From Aliiglaciecola sp. LCG003 (lineage in GTDB: Bacteria; Pseudomonadota; Gammaproteobacteria; Enterobacterales; Alteromonadaceae): DNA of 64,000 nucleotides. Below, one piece after another: positions 17,738-27,993 of this stretch (positions are counted from its first letter, which is position 1; every line of letters starts with the position of its first letter). Below the pieces are notes generated by a model that was not told the DNA's origin, made no database searches, and worked only from the letters and a program-made list of their open reading frames with translations. A program made the position numbers and the translations under genes. The DNA lies in NCBI RefSeq assembly GCF_030316135.1, contig NZ_CP128185.1:1674001-1738000 (forward strand), in the 5' to 3' direction.

Positions 17738-20700
17738 GGACCATCTCCTGAGTCGCTAAAGGTGCAACATGTGTCGCGCTAACGTGCTCGAACTTTTTAC
17801 GGTCAAATAAGCTGTACAACACCGGAATTAAAAACAGCGTTAGCAAAGTTGCAAATAACAAACCAAATATGACGGTTACTGCCATGGGAGTGCGTATTTC
17901 AGCCCCTTCACCTAGCCCAATTGCCATCGGCAATAAACCTAAAATCGTGGTTAGGGTTGTCATTAAAATTGGGCGAAGGCGACTTTGTGCTGCTTCGATT
18001 ATGGCTGCGGTTTTTTCCATTCCTTTTTGGCGAAGCTGATTAATTCGGTCAATCAACACAATAGCGTTATTGACCACTATACCGGCCAGCATAATCAAAC
18101 CAATAAACACCACGACACTCACCCGAGTATCGGTAATAAAGAGCCCGTAAATGGAGCCTGCGCAGGCCATAGGTACAGTAAATAGAATAATAAAGGGATG
18201 TAGCAAGGACTCAAATTGAGATGCCATCACCAGATAAACCATAAAAACCGCTAAAGCCAGCGCCATATAAAGCGAATTGAAACTGGCATCCATCTCTTCA
18301 CTTTGTCCGGCAATTTTAGCTTGTAAACTAATCGGTAATTTAGCCCCGTCGATAATTTGTTGAGCATCGATAACGGCAGCGCCTAGATCACCGTAATTGA
18401 GGTTGGCACTCACCAGTACGACCCGCTGTTGGCCAACACGTGATATTTCACTTGGACCCACTGACATGGAAATATCCGCAACGGTCGCCAATACAATTGC
18501 CGGTGATGAGCCAGGATTTACCACTATCTGCTCAATATCGGCAATAGAATCACGTTGTGCGAGCTGATTACGGACTAAAATGTCCACTTTACGGTCATCG
18601 ATACTATACTTACCGGCAATTTCACCACCGACTTTAGCCGCAATTAATTTTGAAACATCTGGGGCATTGAGTCCCAACTGTGCAAGTACTGAATGGTTGA
18701 ATTGGATTTTCAATTCGGGGTTACCATTTTGTAGTGAGCTTTTTACGTCGGCAAAGCGCGGATTTTCGCCTAATTCGGTGGCAAGTTTATCGCCAAAACG
18801 TTTGAGCATGGTTAAATCATAACCGGCGACTTCAATTTGCAGCGGGGTGGAGAAACTAAATAGTTCAGGCGTACCAAATTTACTTTCAACTCCCGCTTGT
18901 TTAGCCAAGTATTGGCGCATGGCACTCATCACCTTCTGTTCATCTTCCGCGCTTGAATCGGCTTGCATAACCACATTGAGCTTACCCCAGTGATCCCCGC
19001 CCTGGGCAGGAGAGGCATTCATCAAACTTCCCGTTCCCGCTAAAGAGTAGGTGCGTTCAACTTTTGCTTGAGTTTGGGTAAAGCGAGCCAGCTCAGCAAT
19101 CACAATATCCGTACTATTAAGTTTTGACCCGGTAGGTAGGGTAATTTCAACATTAAATTCACCTTGGGCGAGGGGAGGGATTAACTCAAGTCCAAGTCTA
19201 GGTATTAATAACAAAGATACCGCAGAGATAGATAAAATAACGGCAGCGACAATTAATCGTGCTGATATTGCGAGGTGCAACGTCCTAAAATATAACTTAG
19301 ATAAGACGTCATATAATTTGTCGAACAACCACAAGAAGGGTTTGAATAACCAACCCAGTAAGAAAGATAGTATTCTAAAAAGAGCTAATACTAGGGTGGT
19401 GATAAGCACTGGCAATAAGTAAAACACGCCTTTTACCAACCAAGCAAAAGGCATTCGCAAGTAATAACCAAGCAAGCGAAGTTTACCAGTAGGTTTGCTG
19501 CTAACAGGACGAGGACCTAAATCTAGTGGCTCTGTACTTGCGCTGTTCTTCTCACGGGCGGCCAACATTGGGATAAGGGTTAGTGCCACTACCAAAGAAG
19601 CCGCTAGGGCAAAAGTCACGGTCAAGGCTTGGTCGCTAAAAAGTTGACCGGCGATACCTTCAACAAATACCAGTGGAAAAAATACTGCCATAGTGGTCAG
19701 GGTCGATGCCACAATCGCCATGGATACTTCACCCGTGCCTTCGGAGGCTGCTTGTAGTGTATTGGAATTGATCTTTTTGTGGCGGTCGATATTTTCCAAC
19801 ACTACGATGCTGTTATCCACCAATAAGCCTATAGCGAGTGCAATACCACCTAAACTCATGATGTTTAGGCTAATGTCATAGCTGTACATAAGGTTAAAGG
19901 TAGCTATGATGGAAACTGGAATCGAAATCGAGATTATCAATGTAGGCCATATGTTCTGTAAGAAAAAATACAAAACAAACATGGCTAAGATACCGCCAAT
20001 AATAGCAGCGGTTTTAACTTCATCTATGGCGCTGGCAATGAACAAGGATTGATCATAAACCATCTGTAATTGATATTGTTGAGGGAGCGCTTTTTGGATC
20101 TGCTCCAGTTGCTTGTTGACCGCTTGCGCCACATCTACGGTATTTGCATCCCCTTCCTTGTAAATAGCAATTTCCACACCCTCAAAACCACCGAATCGGG
20201 TTATAGCATCACGCTCTTTATAGGTGTCTACGACTTCAGCTACATCACTAAGACGAATATGTCTTCCCTCACGGGTGGCAATGTACAAGTTTCTCATATC
20301 ATCCAAAGACTGAAACTGGTTTAAGGCACGGACCAAATACTCTTGAGAACCATCCTCAACACGTCCGCCGGATGCATTAATATTTTCTTCTTTTAATCTT
20401 TTGATAATATCGGCAAGAGCAATATTCAATTGGCTGGTAAGTTGTTGGTTGACCAGCACTTGGATTTCATTTTCTAAACCGCCTCCCACTTTAACTGAGG
20501 CAACCCCTTCGACTGATTCCAACTTTCGTTTGATGTCTTCTTCGGCATAGGTTCTGATGCGCTTCATGGATGCCACGTCTACATCGGTTATTGATTGGGA
20601 TACAGAAGGTTTGTCTTCGTTGGGTTTAGCCGCGCCACCTAATCCGAAGCGCATAATAGGGTCAAGACTAGGATTAAATTTGAGTAACAGAGGCCGTTTG

Positions 20701-21062
20701 ACATCCAGTGGCAGAAAAAGCACATCTAGCTTTTCTCTAACCTCAAGACTGGCCATATCCATTTCAGTGCCCCATTCGAATTCAAGCACCACATCAGATT
20801 GGCCCGCTTTTGAGGCAGACACGACTTTCCGAACTCCTTTGACTACGCCCACTGCTTCTTCAATAGGTTTGGTAACAAGTTGTTCAACTTCGCCCGGCGC
20901 CGCGCCAACATAATCAGTACGAATTGTTAGGGTAGGATAAGACAACTCTGGTAATAAGTTTAAAGACAAACGAGACAGTGAGACAAACCCAAAAAGCAAT
21001 ACTGCCAGGGTAAACATCCACACGGTAACCGGCCGTTTAACAGCGACATCAATAAGATTCAT
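17730..21062 (-). CDS. RND efflux pump, inner-membrane transporter (first of tandem pair)
   Basis: Protein of 1110 aa, about 70 longer than normal AcrB-type pumps. N terminus RPVTVWMFTLAVLLFG; proton-relay region GGIALAIGLLVDNSIVVLEN; second-half motif AGIVVNNAIVLIDRIN. The extra length lies at about residues 505-600, between the two halves. There an added segment rich in Phe, Leu and Trp (LLGWLFKPFLWLFDKLYDVL) forms one or two extra hydrophobic or amphipathic helices. The gene follows the membrane-fusion protein by 14 bases. Together with the next gene it forms a two-pump efflux system of unknown substrate. Confidence 0.92.
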   Translation of the reverse strand: MNLIDVAVKRPVTVWMFTLAVLLFGFVSLSRLSLNLLPELSYPTLTIRTDYVGAAPGEVEQLVTKPIEEAVGVVKGVRKVVSASKAGQSDVVLEFEWGTEMDMASLEVREKLDVLFLPLDVKRPLLLKFNPSLDPIMRFGLGGAAKPNEDKPSVSQSITDVDVASMKRIRTYAEEDIKRKLESVEGVASVKVGGGLENEIQVLVNQQLTSQLNIALADIIKRLKEENINASGGRVEDGSQEYLVRALNQFQSLDDMRNLYIATREGRHIRLSDVAEVVDTYKERDAITRFGGFEGVEIAIYKEGDANTVDVAQAVNKQLEQIQKALPQQYQLQMVYDQSLFIASAIDEVKTAAIIGGILAMFVLYFFLQNIWPTLIISISIPVSIIATFNLMYSYDISLNIMSLGGIALAIGLLVDNSIVVLENIDRHKKINSNTLQAASEGTGEVSMAIVASTLTTMAVFFPLVFVEGIAGQLFSDQALTVTFALAASLVVALTLIPMLAAREKNSASTEPLDLGPRPVSSKPTGKLRLLGYYLRMPFAWLVKGVFYLLPVLITTLVLALFRILSFLLGWLFKPFLWLFDKLYDVLSKLYFRTLHLAISARLIVAAVILSISAVSLLLIPRLGLELIPPLAQGEFNVEITLPTGSKLNSTDIVIAELARFTQTQAKVERTYSLAGTGSLMNASPAQGGDHWGKLNVVMQADSSAEDEQKVMSAMRQYLAKQAGVESKFGTPELFSFSTPLQIEVAGYDLTMLKRFGDKLATELGENPRFADVKSSLQNGNPELKIQFNHSVLAQLGLNAPDVSKLIAAKVGGEIAGKYSIDDRKVDILVRNQLAQRDSIADIEQIVVNPGSSPAIVLATVADISMSVGPSEISRVGQQRVVLVSANLNYGDLGAAVIDAQQIIDGAKLPISLQAKIAGQSEEMDASFNSLYMALALAVFMVYLVMASQFESLLHPFIILFTVPMACAGSIYGLFITDTRVSVVVFIGLIMLAGIVVNNAIVLIDRINQLRQKGMEKTAAIIEAAQSRLRPILMTTLTTILGLLPMAIGLGEGAEIRTPMAVTVIFGLLFATLLTLFLIPVLYSLFDRKKFEHVSATHVAPLATQEMVHG

Positions 21063-21076
21063 AATCTGTTCCCTAA

Positions 21077-22180
21077 TTAACTGTTTACGACTTCAACAAC
21101 CGCGTTGTCTTTGAGGTTTTGATGGCCGGTAATTACGACTTTCTCATTGCCCGTCAATCCCTCTAATACTTCTACAAAGTTACCTTCTTGGTAGCCTATT
21201 TTAATTGATACTTTCTTGGCGATACCGTCATCATCAACCACGAACACATTGATTTTATCGTCTATTGCAAGTAGTGCTCTGCGCGGTAGTAAGGTGGCGT
21301 TAGCATGGGTGTCATAATTAAGATCGACCTGAGTGAACATACCAGATTTCAGGGCATTATCCGCATTTGGTACCCGCAATGTTACTTTGAAAGTGCCCGT
21401 TTTAGAATCGATCACTGGGCTGATCCGCTCCACAAAAGCGACGATTTTGGTATTGCCCAGTGCACTTATGGTTAGTGTAGCGTGTTGATTCTTATGAACC
21501 CGTGAAAGTTCTTTTTCAGGTAAGTGGACTATGCCGTAAAGGTCTTTCTGTTGAACTATATGAAACATACGTTCACGTTGGAATGATTCCGTAAGGTTGC
21601 CGACTTTGGCATTGCGCTCAGCAATGAAACCACTAATCGGGGCGACTATGGTGGCTTCTTTTAGATCCAATTTTGCAAGGGCTAAGGTGGCTTTGGCCGA
21701 TTCATACTGAGCGGTTAACTTATCGTAGGTATCATCACTGACCAGCTTTTGGCTATACACCTTATTGATCTTAGCCAGTTCCTTTTCTACCCCTTGTAAG
21801 TCAGCTGTGGCACGGGTGAGGTTCAATTGATAGCGCTCGGGTTCTAGTTGCGCCAGCACTTGGCCCTTTTCAACATAATCACCTTCTTCGACCATAATAT
21901 GGTCGATAATGCCAGATGCACGGGCAACCACAAAGGCTTCTTCTTTGGCCTCTAAAACGGCGGTAGTCGAATAGTTTGAAGAGATATCGCCACGGCCAAG
22001 CTGTTCTATTTCTACGGGAATCGGGATGACCTTTACCTCCGCTTGTTGATCATCTTTAGTCGCTTCTGCTTGTCCACAGCCAGTTAGTGGCAATACGAGA
22101 CAGAGGGCACCTGCGAAGGCCAGTGACTTTAAACTTAAAAAATGAATGGTATTGGTTGTTCCCGTTGCGATGGCGTCCAT
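21077..22180 (-). CDS. RND efflux membrane-fusion lipoprotein
   Basis: Periplasmic adaptor of 367 aa joining the two RND pumps to an outer-membrane channel. The N terminus is a lipoprotein signal with lipobox LTGC (Cys35). Then come the first lipoyl half (IMVEEGDYVEKGQVLAQLEPER near 95), an alpha-hairpin with heptads (about 118-160), the second lipoyl half (ATIVAPISGFIAERNAKVGNL) and the beta-barrel and membrane-proximal domains. It is the first gene of the three-gene minus-strand operon. It is divergent from the VWA lipoprotein gene, with a 250-bp gap that must carry the promoters. Confidence 0.92.
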   Translation of the reverse strand: MDAIATGTTNTIHFLSLKSLAFAGALCLVLPLTGCGQAEATKDDQQAEVKVIPIPVEIEQLGRGDISSNYSTTAVLEAKEEAFVVARASGIIDHIMVEEGDYVEKGQVLAQLEPERYQLNLTRATADLQGVEKELAKINKVYSQKLVSDDTYDKLTAQYESAKATLALAKLDLKEATIVAPISGFIAERNAKVGNLTESFQRERMFHIVQQKDLYGIVHLPEKELSRVHKNQHATLTISALGNTKIVAFVERISPVIDSKTGTFKVTLRVPNADNALKSGMFTQVDLNYDTHANATLLPRRALLAIDDKINVFVVDDDGIAKKVSIKIGYQEGNFVEVLEGLTGNEKVVITGHQNLKDNAVVEVVNS

Positions 22181-22430
22181 GATATATCCCCGATAAGTAT
22201 TAGTTTTTTACTAACTTGTGCATGCATTGTGCCAGAGGTAAAAAACTATAAAAATCAATGTTTTGTAAATATTTGTAATCAGGGATAGTGAATTTTGTAT
22301 TTCATATGTAGTGAAAATAACTAAATGTTAGCGGTTTTTAAAAACACTTAATGAATCAATAGTTAAATTAATAACCCTTTTTGATGACTCACTCGTTAGT
22401 AAGGAAAAATAATACAAAAAGGTAATCATA

Positions 22431-24170
22431 ATGTGTAACCCCTTATCTATATATTCACCGCAAAAATCAACCCTGATGGACACTACAGACAGATGGCAAG
22501 CCGCTGCGTTAGCTGCAATCTTTAGTTTTGCATTAGGGGGCTGTTCCTCACCGGCTAGTCAGACAAGCAGCGAACAGGCACACACCAAACAAGCCATAGA
22601 GGCAGATCAAATCCAAGCCGGCGGTTCTCGTATGCAGGCACAACCTGTAATGCATGATAAGGCTAAAATGAATCATCGACTCGCAGTCGAATTTATGCCT
22701 TTAAATGCAGCAATGGCTGACTATTCAGTAGGGCAGCAAAGACCGAATCTAGAGAATTATCAACACTATGCTCAGAACAAAGTCCAAAAGGTTGCCGAGC
22801 AGCCCGTATCGACTTTTTCCATAGATGTCGACTCGGGAAGTTATAGCAACGCCCGTCGCATGATCAATCAAGGCTATATGCCGCCAAGTGATGCGATACG
22901 TGTTGAGGAGTTTATAAATTACTTTGACTATCACTATCCAATGGATCAAGACCCTGAGAAGCCATTTACTGTCGCTACCTATCTAACGGTGTCGCCTTGG
23001 AATCCAGGTAGGTTACTTATGCGGATTGGATTGCAAGCTAAACAGCCTGCAGAAAACCAAATGGCTAGAGCAGACAAGAATCTGGTGTTTTTATTGGATG
23101 TGTCTGGTTCAATGAATTCAGCAAACAAATTGCCATTGGTTAAAAAAGCCCTAACACTGCTTACCGGCCAACTGCTTAGTACTGACCGTGTTGCGATAGT
23201 GGTTTATGCAGGGGCATCTGGGGTGGTACTTGAGCCAACGGCAGGCAACGATAAAGTCAAGATTGAACAAGCTTTAGCCAAACTCTCGGCTGGTGGGTCA
23301 ACCAATGGCGGACAAGGCATTGAATTGGCTTATGACTTAGCCGCTCAGTCATTTAAAAAAGATGGGGTTAATCGGGTGATTTTAGCCACTGATGGCGATT
23401 TTAATGTGGGTAGGGTTGATCATCAACAATTGATAGATTTGATTGAACGTAAGCGGGAGCAGGGCATAGCCCTGACTACTTTGGGATTCGGCCAAGGTAA
23501 TTATAATGATCACCTGATGGAACAGTTAGCGAACAAAGGCAATGGTAATTATGCTTACATTGATACTTTAAATGAAGCGCGTAAAGTATTAGTCGATGAA
23601 TTAGATGCGACACTCCATTCCGTTGCCAGGGATGTTAAAATTCAAGTTGAGTTCAACCCTGCCAATGTCAGTGAATATCGCTTAATTGGTTATGAAAATC
23701 GCGTCCTGCAGCAAGAGGATTTCAATAATGATAAAGTTGATGCTGGAGAGATAGGTGCTGGCCACCAAGTGACTGCTTTTTATGAGTTGGTGCTAGCAGA
23801 TGGGGATAAATATCATGATCCATTACGCTATCAAAATGCACAGACTGGGGCGAATGAGAGTGGATTACTCAATGAGTTAGCCCTGGTTAAATTGCGTTAT
23901 AAACCCCTTGATAACGAATCCAGTGTGCTACTTCAATATCCCATAGAGAAAAATTCTAGCGTGGCATATGAACAGCAATCAGTGGATTTTAAATTTGCTA
24001 CTGCTGTAATAGGGTTTGCGCAGCAACTTAAAAATAGTCATTACAATGAGAACATGAACTACCAGCAGATTTTAGAGCTTGCCATCAATAACAAAGGACA
24101 AGATGAATTTGGTTATCGAGCTGAATTTATTGGTTTAATCCGTATGGTTATGTTGCTGCAACACAACTAA
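22431..24170 (+). CDS. VWA-domain lipoprotein, YfbK-like
   Basis: Protein of 579 aa. A lipoprotein signal with lipobox LGGC (Cys38) is preceded by a long N region; an AAGG site supports the ATG at 22431 over the one at 22476. A VWA-associated N domain (PVSTFSIDVDSGSYSNARRMI) is followed by the von Willebrand A domain, with the metal site DVSGSM near 222 and TDGDF near 320. A C-terminal DUF3520-like domain ends the protein. Such proteins are found next to ECF sigma genes, as here (next gene 160 bp downstream). A role in envelope sensing or surface binding is inferred; function is not settled. Confidence 0.85.
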   Translation: MCNPLSIYSPQKSTLMDTTDRWQAAALAAIFSFALGGCSSPASQTSSEQAHTKQAIEADQIQAGGSRMQAQPVMHDKAKMNHRLAVEFMPLNAAMADYSVGQQRPNLENYQHYAQNKVQKVAEQPVSTFSIDVDSGSYSNARRMINQGYMPPSDAIRVEEFINYFDYHYPMDQDPEKPFTVATYLTVSPWNPGRLLMRIGLQAKQPAENQMARADKNLVFLLDVSGSMNSANKLPLVKKALTLLTGQLLSTDRVAIVVYAGASGVVLEPTAGNDKVKIEQALAKLSAGGSTNGGQGIELAYDLAAQSFKKDGVNRVILATDGDFNVGRVDHQQLIDLIERKREQGIALTTLGFGQGNYNDHLMEQLANKGNGNYAYIDTLNEARKVLVDELDATLHSVARDVKIQVEFNPANVSEYRLIGYENRVLQQEDFNNDKVDAGEIGAGHQVTAFYELVLADGDKYHDPLRYQNAQTGANESGLLNELALVKLRYKPLDNESSVLLQYPIEKNSSVAYEQQSVDFKFATAVIGFAQQLKNSHYNENMNYQQILELAINNKGQDEFGYRAEFIGLIRMVMLLQHN

Positions 24171-24332
24171 CTTGGACGGCAAGCTAAAGCAAAAACCTAG
24201 TTGCCAATTGAATTTAATTACCGGAAAATAGACCCATAGGTGCTTATCACAGCTCAATTTATCTGCCCATAAAACCATGGGCTGTTAAACCCAAGGCATA
24301 TTTTCGTTAGAAAGAAGTAAACAGGATTTAAG

Positions 24333-24932
24333 GTGAACGATGTGAGCGATGAAGTGTTGCTACAACGGTACCTGCAGGGAGACTTGACAAGTTTTACGTT
24401 GTTGTACGATAAGCATAAGGGGGGCGTGTATCGCTATCTTTTGCGCCAAACAAAGGATCGCCAATTGGCAGAAGATCTCTTTCAAGACAGTTGGGGAAAT
24501 GTGATCCAGCACGCTTCGTCATTTCAACCTTCCGCCAAGTTTTCAACTTGGCTGTATACCATCGCCAGACATAAATTGATTGATCATGTTCGACATGACA
24601 AGATTGTTGAAGCGGTTATCGATACCAATCAGAGCAATATTGATGATGATTTGCAAGGGGCAACAAGCCAACAAAATCAACTAGAAAAGCAGATTTCTCA
24701 GCAGCGACAACAAAATGCCTTACAAAGGTGTATAAGGGGGCTACCCGTATTATTACTCGATGTATTTTTGTTGAAAGAAGAAGGGGGCATGACACAAGTG
24801 CAAATTGCAGAAATTGTGAATGCTAACCATGAAGCAACCAAAAGTCGGGCTAGGAATGCCTATCGCCAGTTGCGAAAATGTTTGAGCGTTAAATTAAACC
24901 ATCGATATATAGTGAATGACAGTGGTGAGTGA
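24333..24932 (+). CDS. ECF sigma factor (sigma-70 family)
   Basis: Protein of 199 aa starting at GTG with an AGGATTTAAG site. Region 2 (LLYDKHKGGVYRYLLRQTKDRQLAEDLFQDSW, DLFQD being the core-binding signature) and region 4 (VFLLKEEGGMTQVQIAEIVNANHEATKSRARNAYRQLRK) are both intact, joined by a polar linker rich in Gln. Its stop overlaps the start of the next gene by 17 bases. That gene encodes a protein with one membrane helix and is therefore the candidate anti-sigma factor. The target promoter is unknown. Confidence 0.9.
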   Translation: MNDVSDEVLLQRYLQGDLTSFTLLYDKHKGGVYRYLLRQTKDRQLAEDLFQDSWGNVIQHASSFQPSAKFSTWLYTIARHKLIDHVRHDKIVEAVIDTNQSNIDDDLQGATSQQNQLEKQISQQRQQNALQRCIRGLPVLLLDVFLLKEEGGMTQVQIAEIVNANHEATKSRARNAYRQLRKCLSVKLNHRYIVNDSGE

Positions 24933-25881
24933 TCAAAACAGTACGTCAAACCATCAACCTGAAACTTTGACTGATGCCAAACTCAGTCAATTGTATCAAA
25001 CCATGCCAAAAGCCACACCAACAACTGAATTGGATAACAAAATAACTGCAATGGCAGCGTCTCATTTGTCTACTGTACGTAAACCAACTAAGGGCGTTAT
25101 ATCCACTTGGCGAAGACTGCAATGGCCAACCTCCATTGCGGCATCGGTAATCTTCATTAGTTTTATGGTTTATATTCAATATGATCGCTTCGAACCGAGT
25201 TTATCTGCGCCCAATGGTGTTGCAGTTGATCCCTATGCCATAGCGGATGAAGCCACACTAAATGAACAACGTGCGGCTGAAAAGGCACTGTTAGCCACAC
25301 GGCAAAAGTCCTCTCAACAGCGTCAAAGTGCTCCGCAATCTTTTGTTCAAGCAGATATGAATATTTCAGCTGAGATGGAAACTCAAAAACCTGAGTTATC
25401 ACAATATGCCGAAAAAGAAGCTCTCACTCTTGCGGCGAAAGCCTTGGATGATATTAATGTTGAGCCCTTGAGCTTGGATATGCAAGCAGACATTAACATT
25501 GATATCGGCTTAGGTGCAACCGACGCGAATCGCCTCACATCTGCACGGCGAGAGGGAAAAACCAGTGAGTATCTAGGAGACATCGAAGCTCTTAACGTTA
25601 CCGGGAGTAGGGTCGCCTCAAAGAGTGATCTAAGCATGGAGGTAAATACCGATTACTTAGATAATTTGCTTGGGCAATATTCGTCGTTGTCTGCTACTAC
25701 TGAAGATAAAACCGGCCTGTCGGAGTCGGCAACACAACTTATTAGCATTCAACTATCGATTTATGACTATTTAACTTTGCTAAGAACAGCGATGCCGAAA
25801 TGGATCATTGATGAAAAGTATCTGCAGGTGCTGACTCAACAACAGCGCGATAAGTTACTCTTAGAAAAAAGTGAGCAATAA
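24916..25881 (+). CDS. Single-pass membrane protein, candidate anti-sigma factor
   Basis: Protein of 321 aa with a short cytoplasmic N part (1-65), one transmembrane helix at about 68-87 (SIAASVIFISFMVYIQY) and a large periplasmic part rich in Gln, Ala and Asp. It overlaps the ECF sigma gene by 17 bases, the normal arrangement for an anti-sigma partner. No HxxxCxxC zinc motif is visible in the N part, so it is not of the ZAS class. Role is inferred from gene order and topology only; I do not recognise the family. Confidence 0.6.
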   Translation: MTVVSDQNSTSNHQPETLTDAKLSQLYQTMPKATPTTELDNKITAMAASHLSTVRKPTKGVISTWRRLQWPTSIAASVIFISFMVYIQYDRFEPSLSAPNGVAVDPYAIADEATLNEQRAAEKALLATRQKSSQQRQSAPQSFVQADMNISAEMETQKPELSQYAEKEALTLAAKALDDINVEPLSLDMQADINIDIGLGATDANRLTSARREGKTSEYLGDIEALNVTGSRVASKSDLSMEVNTDYLDNLLGQYSSLSATTEDKTGLSESATQLISIQLSIYDYLTLLRTAMPKWIIDEKYLQVLTQQQRDKLLLEKSEQ

Positions 25882-25893
25882 TATGCAAGCAAG

Positions 25894-26658
25894 GTGTGGG
25901 TGGCAGCTTTGAATTTACCTCCATTGGATCCTATCCAGGATGTTCATTTTACGCCTAAACCTGTGGTAGAGCTTTCTTCGCTCAAATTTGCGTATTCCGC
26001 AGATAAGCAAAACTCAGGCCGCACACATCCGCTGATTGATGTCGACGGTTGGTGTTTATACAAGGGCCAGAAAGTATTTTTACAAGGCAATTCCGGAACG
26101 GGGAAAAGTACATTGCTACAACTGATTTGTGGTGTACTCCAGCCCCAATCAGGTGAGGTTAGAATTAATGAACAGGCATTTTCAACCCTATCCAGCAGTA
26201 AACGAGACCGGTTTAGAGCCTTGCACATAGGTATGGTCTTTCAGCAATTTAATCTGGTTCCTTATTTGACGGTTTTGGAAAATGTCAAACTTGCCAATTA
26301 TTTCGCAAACAATGAACAGGGCGATGTGGATCAACGCGCTGCCATTTTATTCGAAGGGCTGCAACTGTCCCAGTCACTGTTTAATCAACGGGCTGATCAA
26401 CTAAGCGTTGGCCAACAGCAACGGGTTGCCATCGCTCGGGCTATGATTAACGCACCTCAGTTATTGATTACTGACGAGCCTACGTCTGCGTTAGACAGCA
26501 GTGCCACAGATGGATTTATCGACACCCTAGTAGACTTATGTGAGGCGAATCAATCAGCGCTGTTGTTTGTCAGTCATGATCAGCGCTTAGAAAAACACTT
26601 TGATCAGACTATTCACATAAGCGAATTCACTGCTGCCAATCAGCTTAGGACTAAGTAG
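25894..26658 (+). CDS. ABC transporter ATP-binding protein, LolD/MacB type
   Basis: ATPase of about 254 aa with Walker A GNSGTGKST near 69-77, the Q-loop in MVFQQFNLVPYLTVLENV, signature LSVGQQQRVAIARA near 170 and Walker B LLITDEPTSALD. The start is uncertain: GTG 25894 gives the longest form, but GTG 25900 is better placed behind AAGG at 25891. The permease gene follows after 1 base. Together they form a lipoprotein-release or mechanotransmission ABC system of the LolCDE/MacB kind. The association with the sigma/anti-sigma pair, 12 bases upstream, suggests they are transcribed together. Confidence 0.88.
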   Translation: MWVAALNLPPLDPIQDVHFTPKPVVELSSLKFAYSADKQNSGRTHPLIDVDGWCLYKGQKVFLQGNSGTGKSTLLQLICGVLQPQSGEVRINEQAFSTLSSSKRDRFRALHIGMVFQQFNLVPYLTVLENVKLANYFANNEQGDVDQRAAILFEGLQLSQSLFNQRADQLSVGQQQRVAIARAMINAPQLLITDEPTSALDSSATDGFIDTLVDLCEANQSALLFVSHDQRLEKHFDQTIHISEFTAANQLRTK

Positions 26659-26659
26659 T

Positions 26660-27934
26660 ATGCTGCTGACGATTGCGACTAAAAGCTTACAAGATCGTAA
26701 GGCTACGGTGTTATTAACATTATTCTCCATTGTGTTAAGCGTATTTTTGTTTATCAGCGTTGAACATATTCGAAGTCAGACAAAGAATAGCTTTAATCGC
26801 ACGGTTTCCGGTGTTGATTTAATTGTTGGAGCCCGCACCAGTTCAATAAGTTTATTACTTAACTCAGTATTTCGGATTGGTTATGCCACTAACTCCGTAA
26901 GTTGGCAAAGTTTCCAACATTTCACTGAGCATCCACAAGTGAAATGGGCCATTCCTCTGGCATTGGGAGATTCTCACCAAGGTTATCCGGTTTTAGGTAC
27001 TAACCATGATTATTTTAGTCACTATCAATATGGCGATAAACAACCATTGGTGCTCCAGCAAGGCGCAGTATTTGAAAAAGCACAACAACTTGTATTAGGT
27101 GCTGATGTTGCCGAAGAATTAAACTATCACATTGGCGATGAATTGGTATTGTCCCATGGCGTAGCTAAAATTAGTTTTAGTCAACATAAGCAACATCCCT
27201 TTACAGTGGTTGGGATTTTACAAGCTACGGGCACACCAATTGATAAAACCTTACACATAAACATCACTGACATTGACGGTCTGCATCAAGTCACGCCATC
27301 CCTTGCTGGTGGGCGCCGCACGGCTGGGATGGATAATCACGGCCAGCTTGATACTAGCCCTGAAATTAATACTCATGAGCATGCTGAGAAACAGACGCCC
27401 CCTAGCCAAATAAGCGCCTTTTTATTAGGACTGCAATCTAGAATTGCAGTATTGACAGTCCAACGTGAAATCAATCAGTTTAAACAACAAGCATTGAGCG
27501 CAGTACTACCGGGTGTGGCATTGACTGAACTTTGGAGCATAGTGGGAGGTGTGGAAAAAGTACTGGGTGTTATCAGTGTGCTGGTGCTTTGCTCATCTAT
27601 GCTCGGTTTATGTGCTATTTTACTGGCCAGCCTCAAAGCCCGCGAACCTGAATTAAAAGTTCTGCGAATTGTCGGAGCAACTCCTATTACGTTGTGTCTT
27701 TTATTACAACTTGAAGCACTATTGATAACCTGTCTAGCGGTGGCAATTGGAATGTTGTTGACGTGGTTAAGTTTTACTGTTGCTAGCCCTTTGCTCAGTG
27801 AGCATTATGGGCTCTTTATTGATAGTAATATCTTCACTGTGCAAAGTCTGTGGTTTTGTCTGATGATCATTTTAGCGGGTATGCTGGTAAGTGTTGTGCC
27901 CGCACTAACAATTTATCGTAATCAACACCGCTAA
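26660..27934 (+). CDS. ABC transporter permease, FtsX/MacB-like
   Basis: Protein of 424 aa with an N-terminal helix (18-37), a periplasmic core domain of about 240 residues and three C-terminal helices (about 290-312, 340-362, 390-412), the FtsX-like topology. The coupling segment LASLKAREPELKVLRIVGATPITLCLLLQLEAL is present. The periplasmic part has a His-rich patch (HGQ, HEHAE, around residues 228-250), which is seen in some homologues of this family. No outer-membrane factor is nearby. Substrate unknown; a metal link through the His patch is only a possibility. Confidence 0.85.
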   Translation: MLLTIATKSLQDRKATVLLTLFSIVLSVFLFISVEHIRSQTKNSFNRTVSGVDLIVGARTSSISLLLNSVFRIGYATNSVSWQSFQHFTEHPQVKWAIPLALGDSHQGYPVLGTNHDYFSHYQYGDKQPLVLQQGAVFEKAQQLVLGADVAEELNYHIGDELVLSHGVAKISFSQHKQHPFTVVGILQATGTPIDKTLHINITDIDGLHQVTPSLAGGRRTAGMDNHGQLDTSPEINTHEHAEKQTPPSQISAFLLGLQSRIAVLTVQREINQFKQQALSAVLPGVALTELWSIVGGVEKVLGVISVLVLCSSMLGLCAILLASLKAREPELKVLRIVGATPITLCLLLQLEALLITCLAVAIGMLLTWLSFTVASPLLSEHYGLFIDSNIFTVQSLWFCLMIILAGMLVSVVPALTIYRNQHR

Positions 27935-27993
27935 GCTTATTTTGTAGCAGTGCTGTTAGAACGCGATTACTTTGTTGGCACTAGTATGCATGA

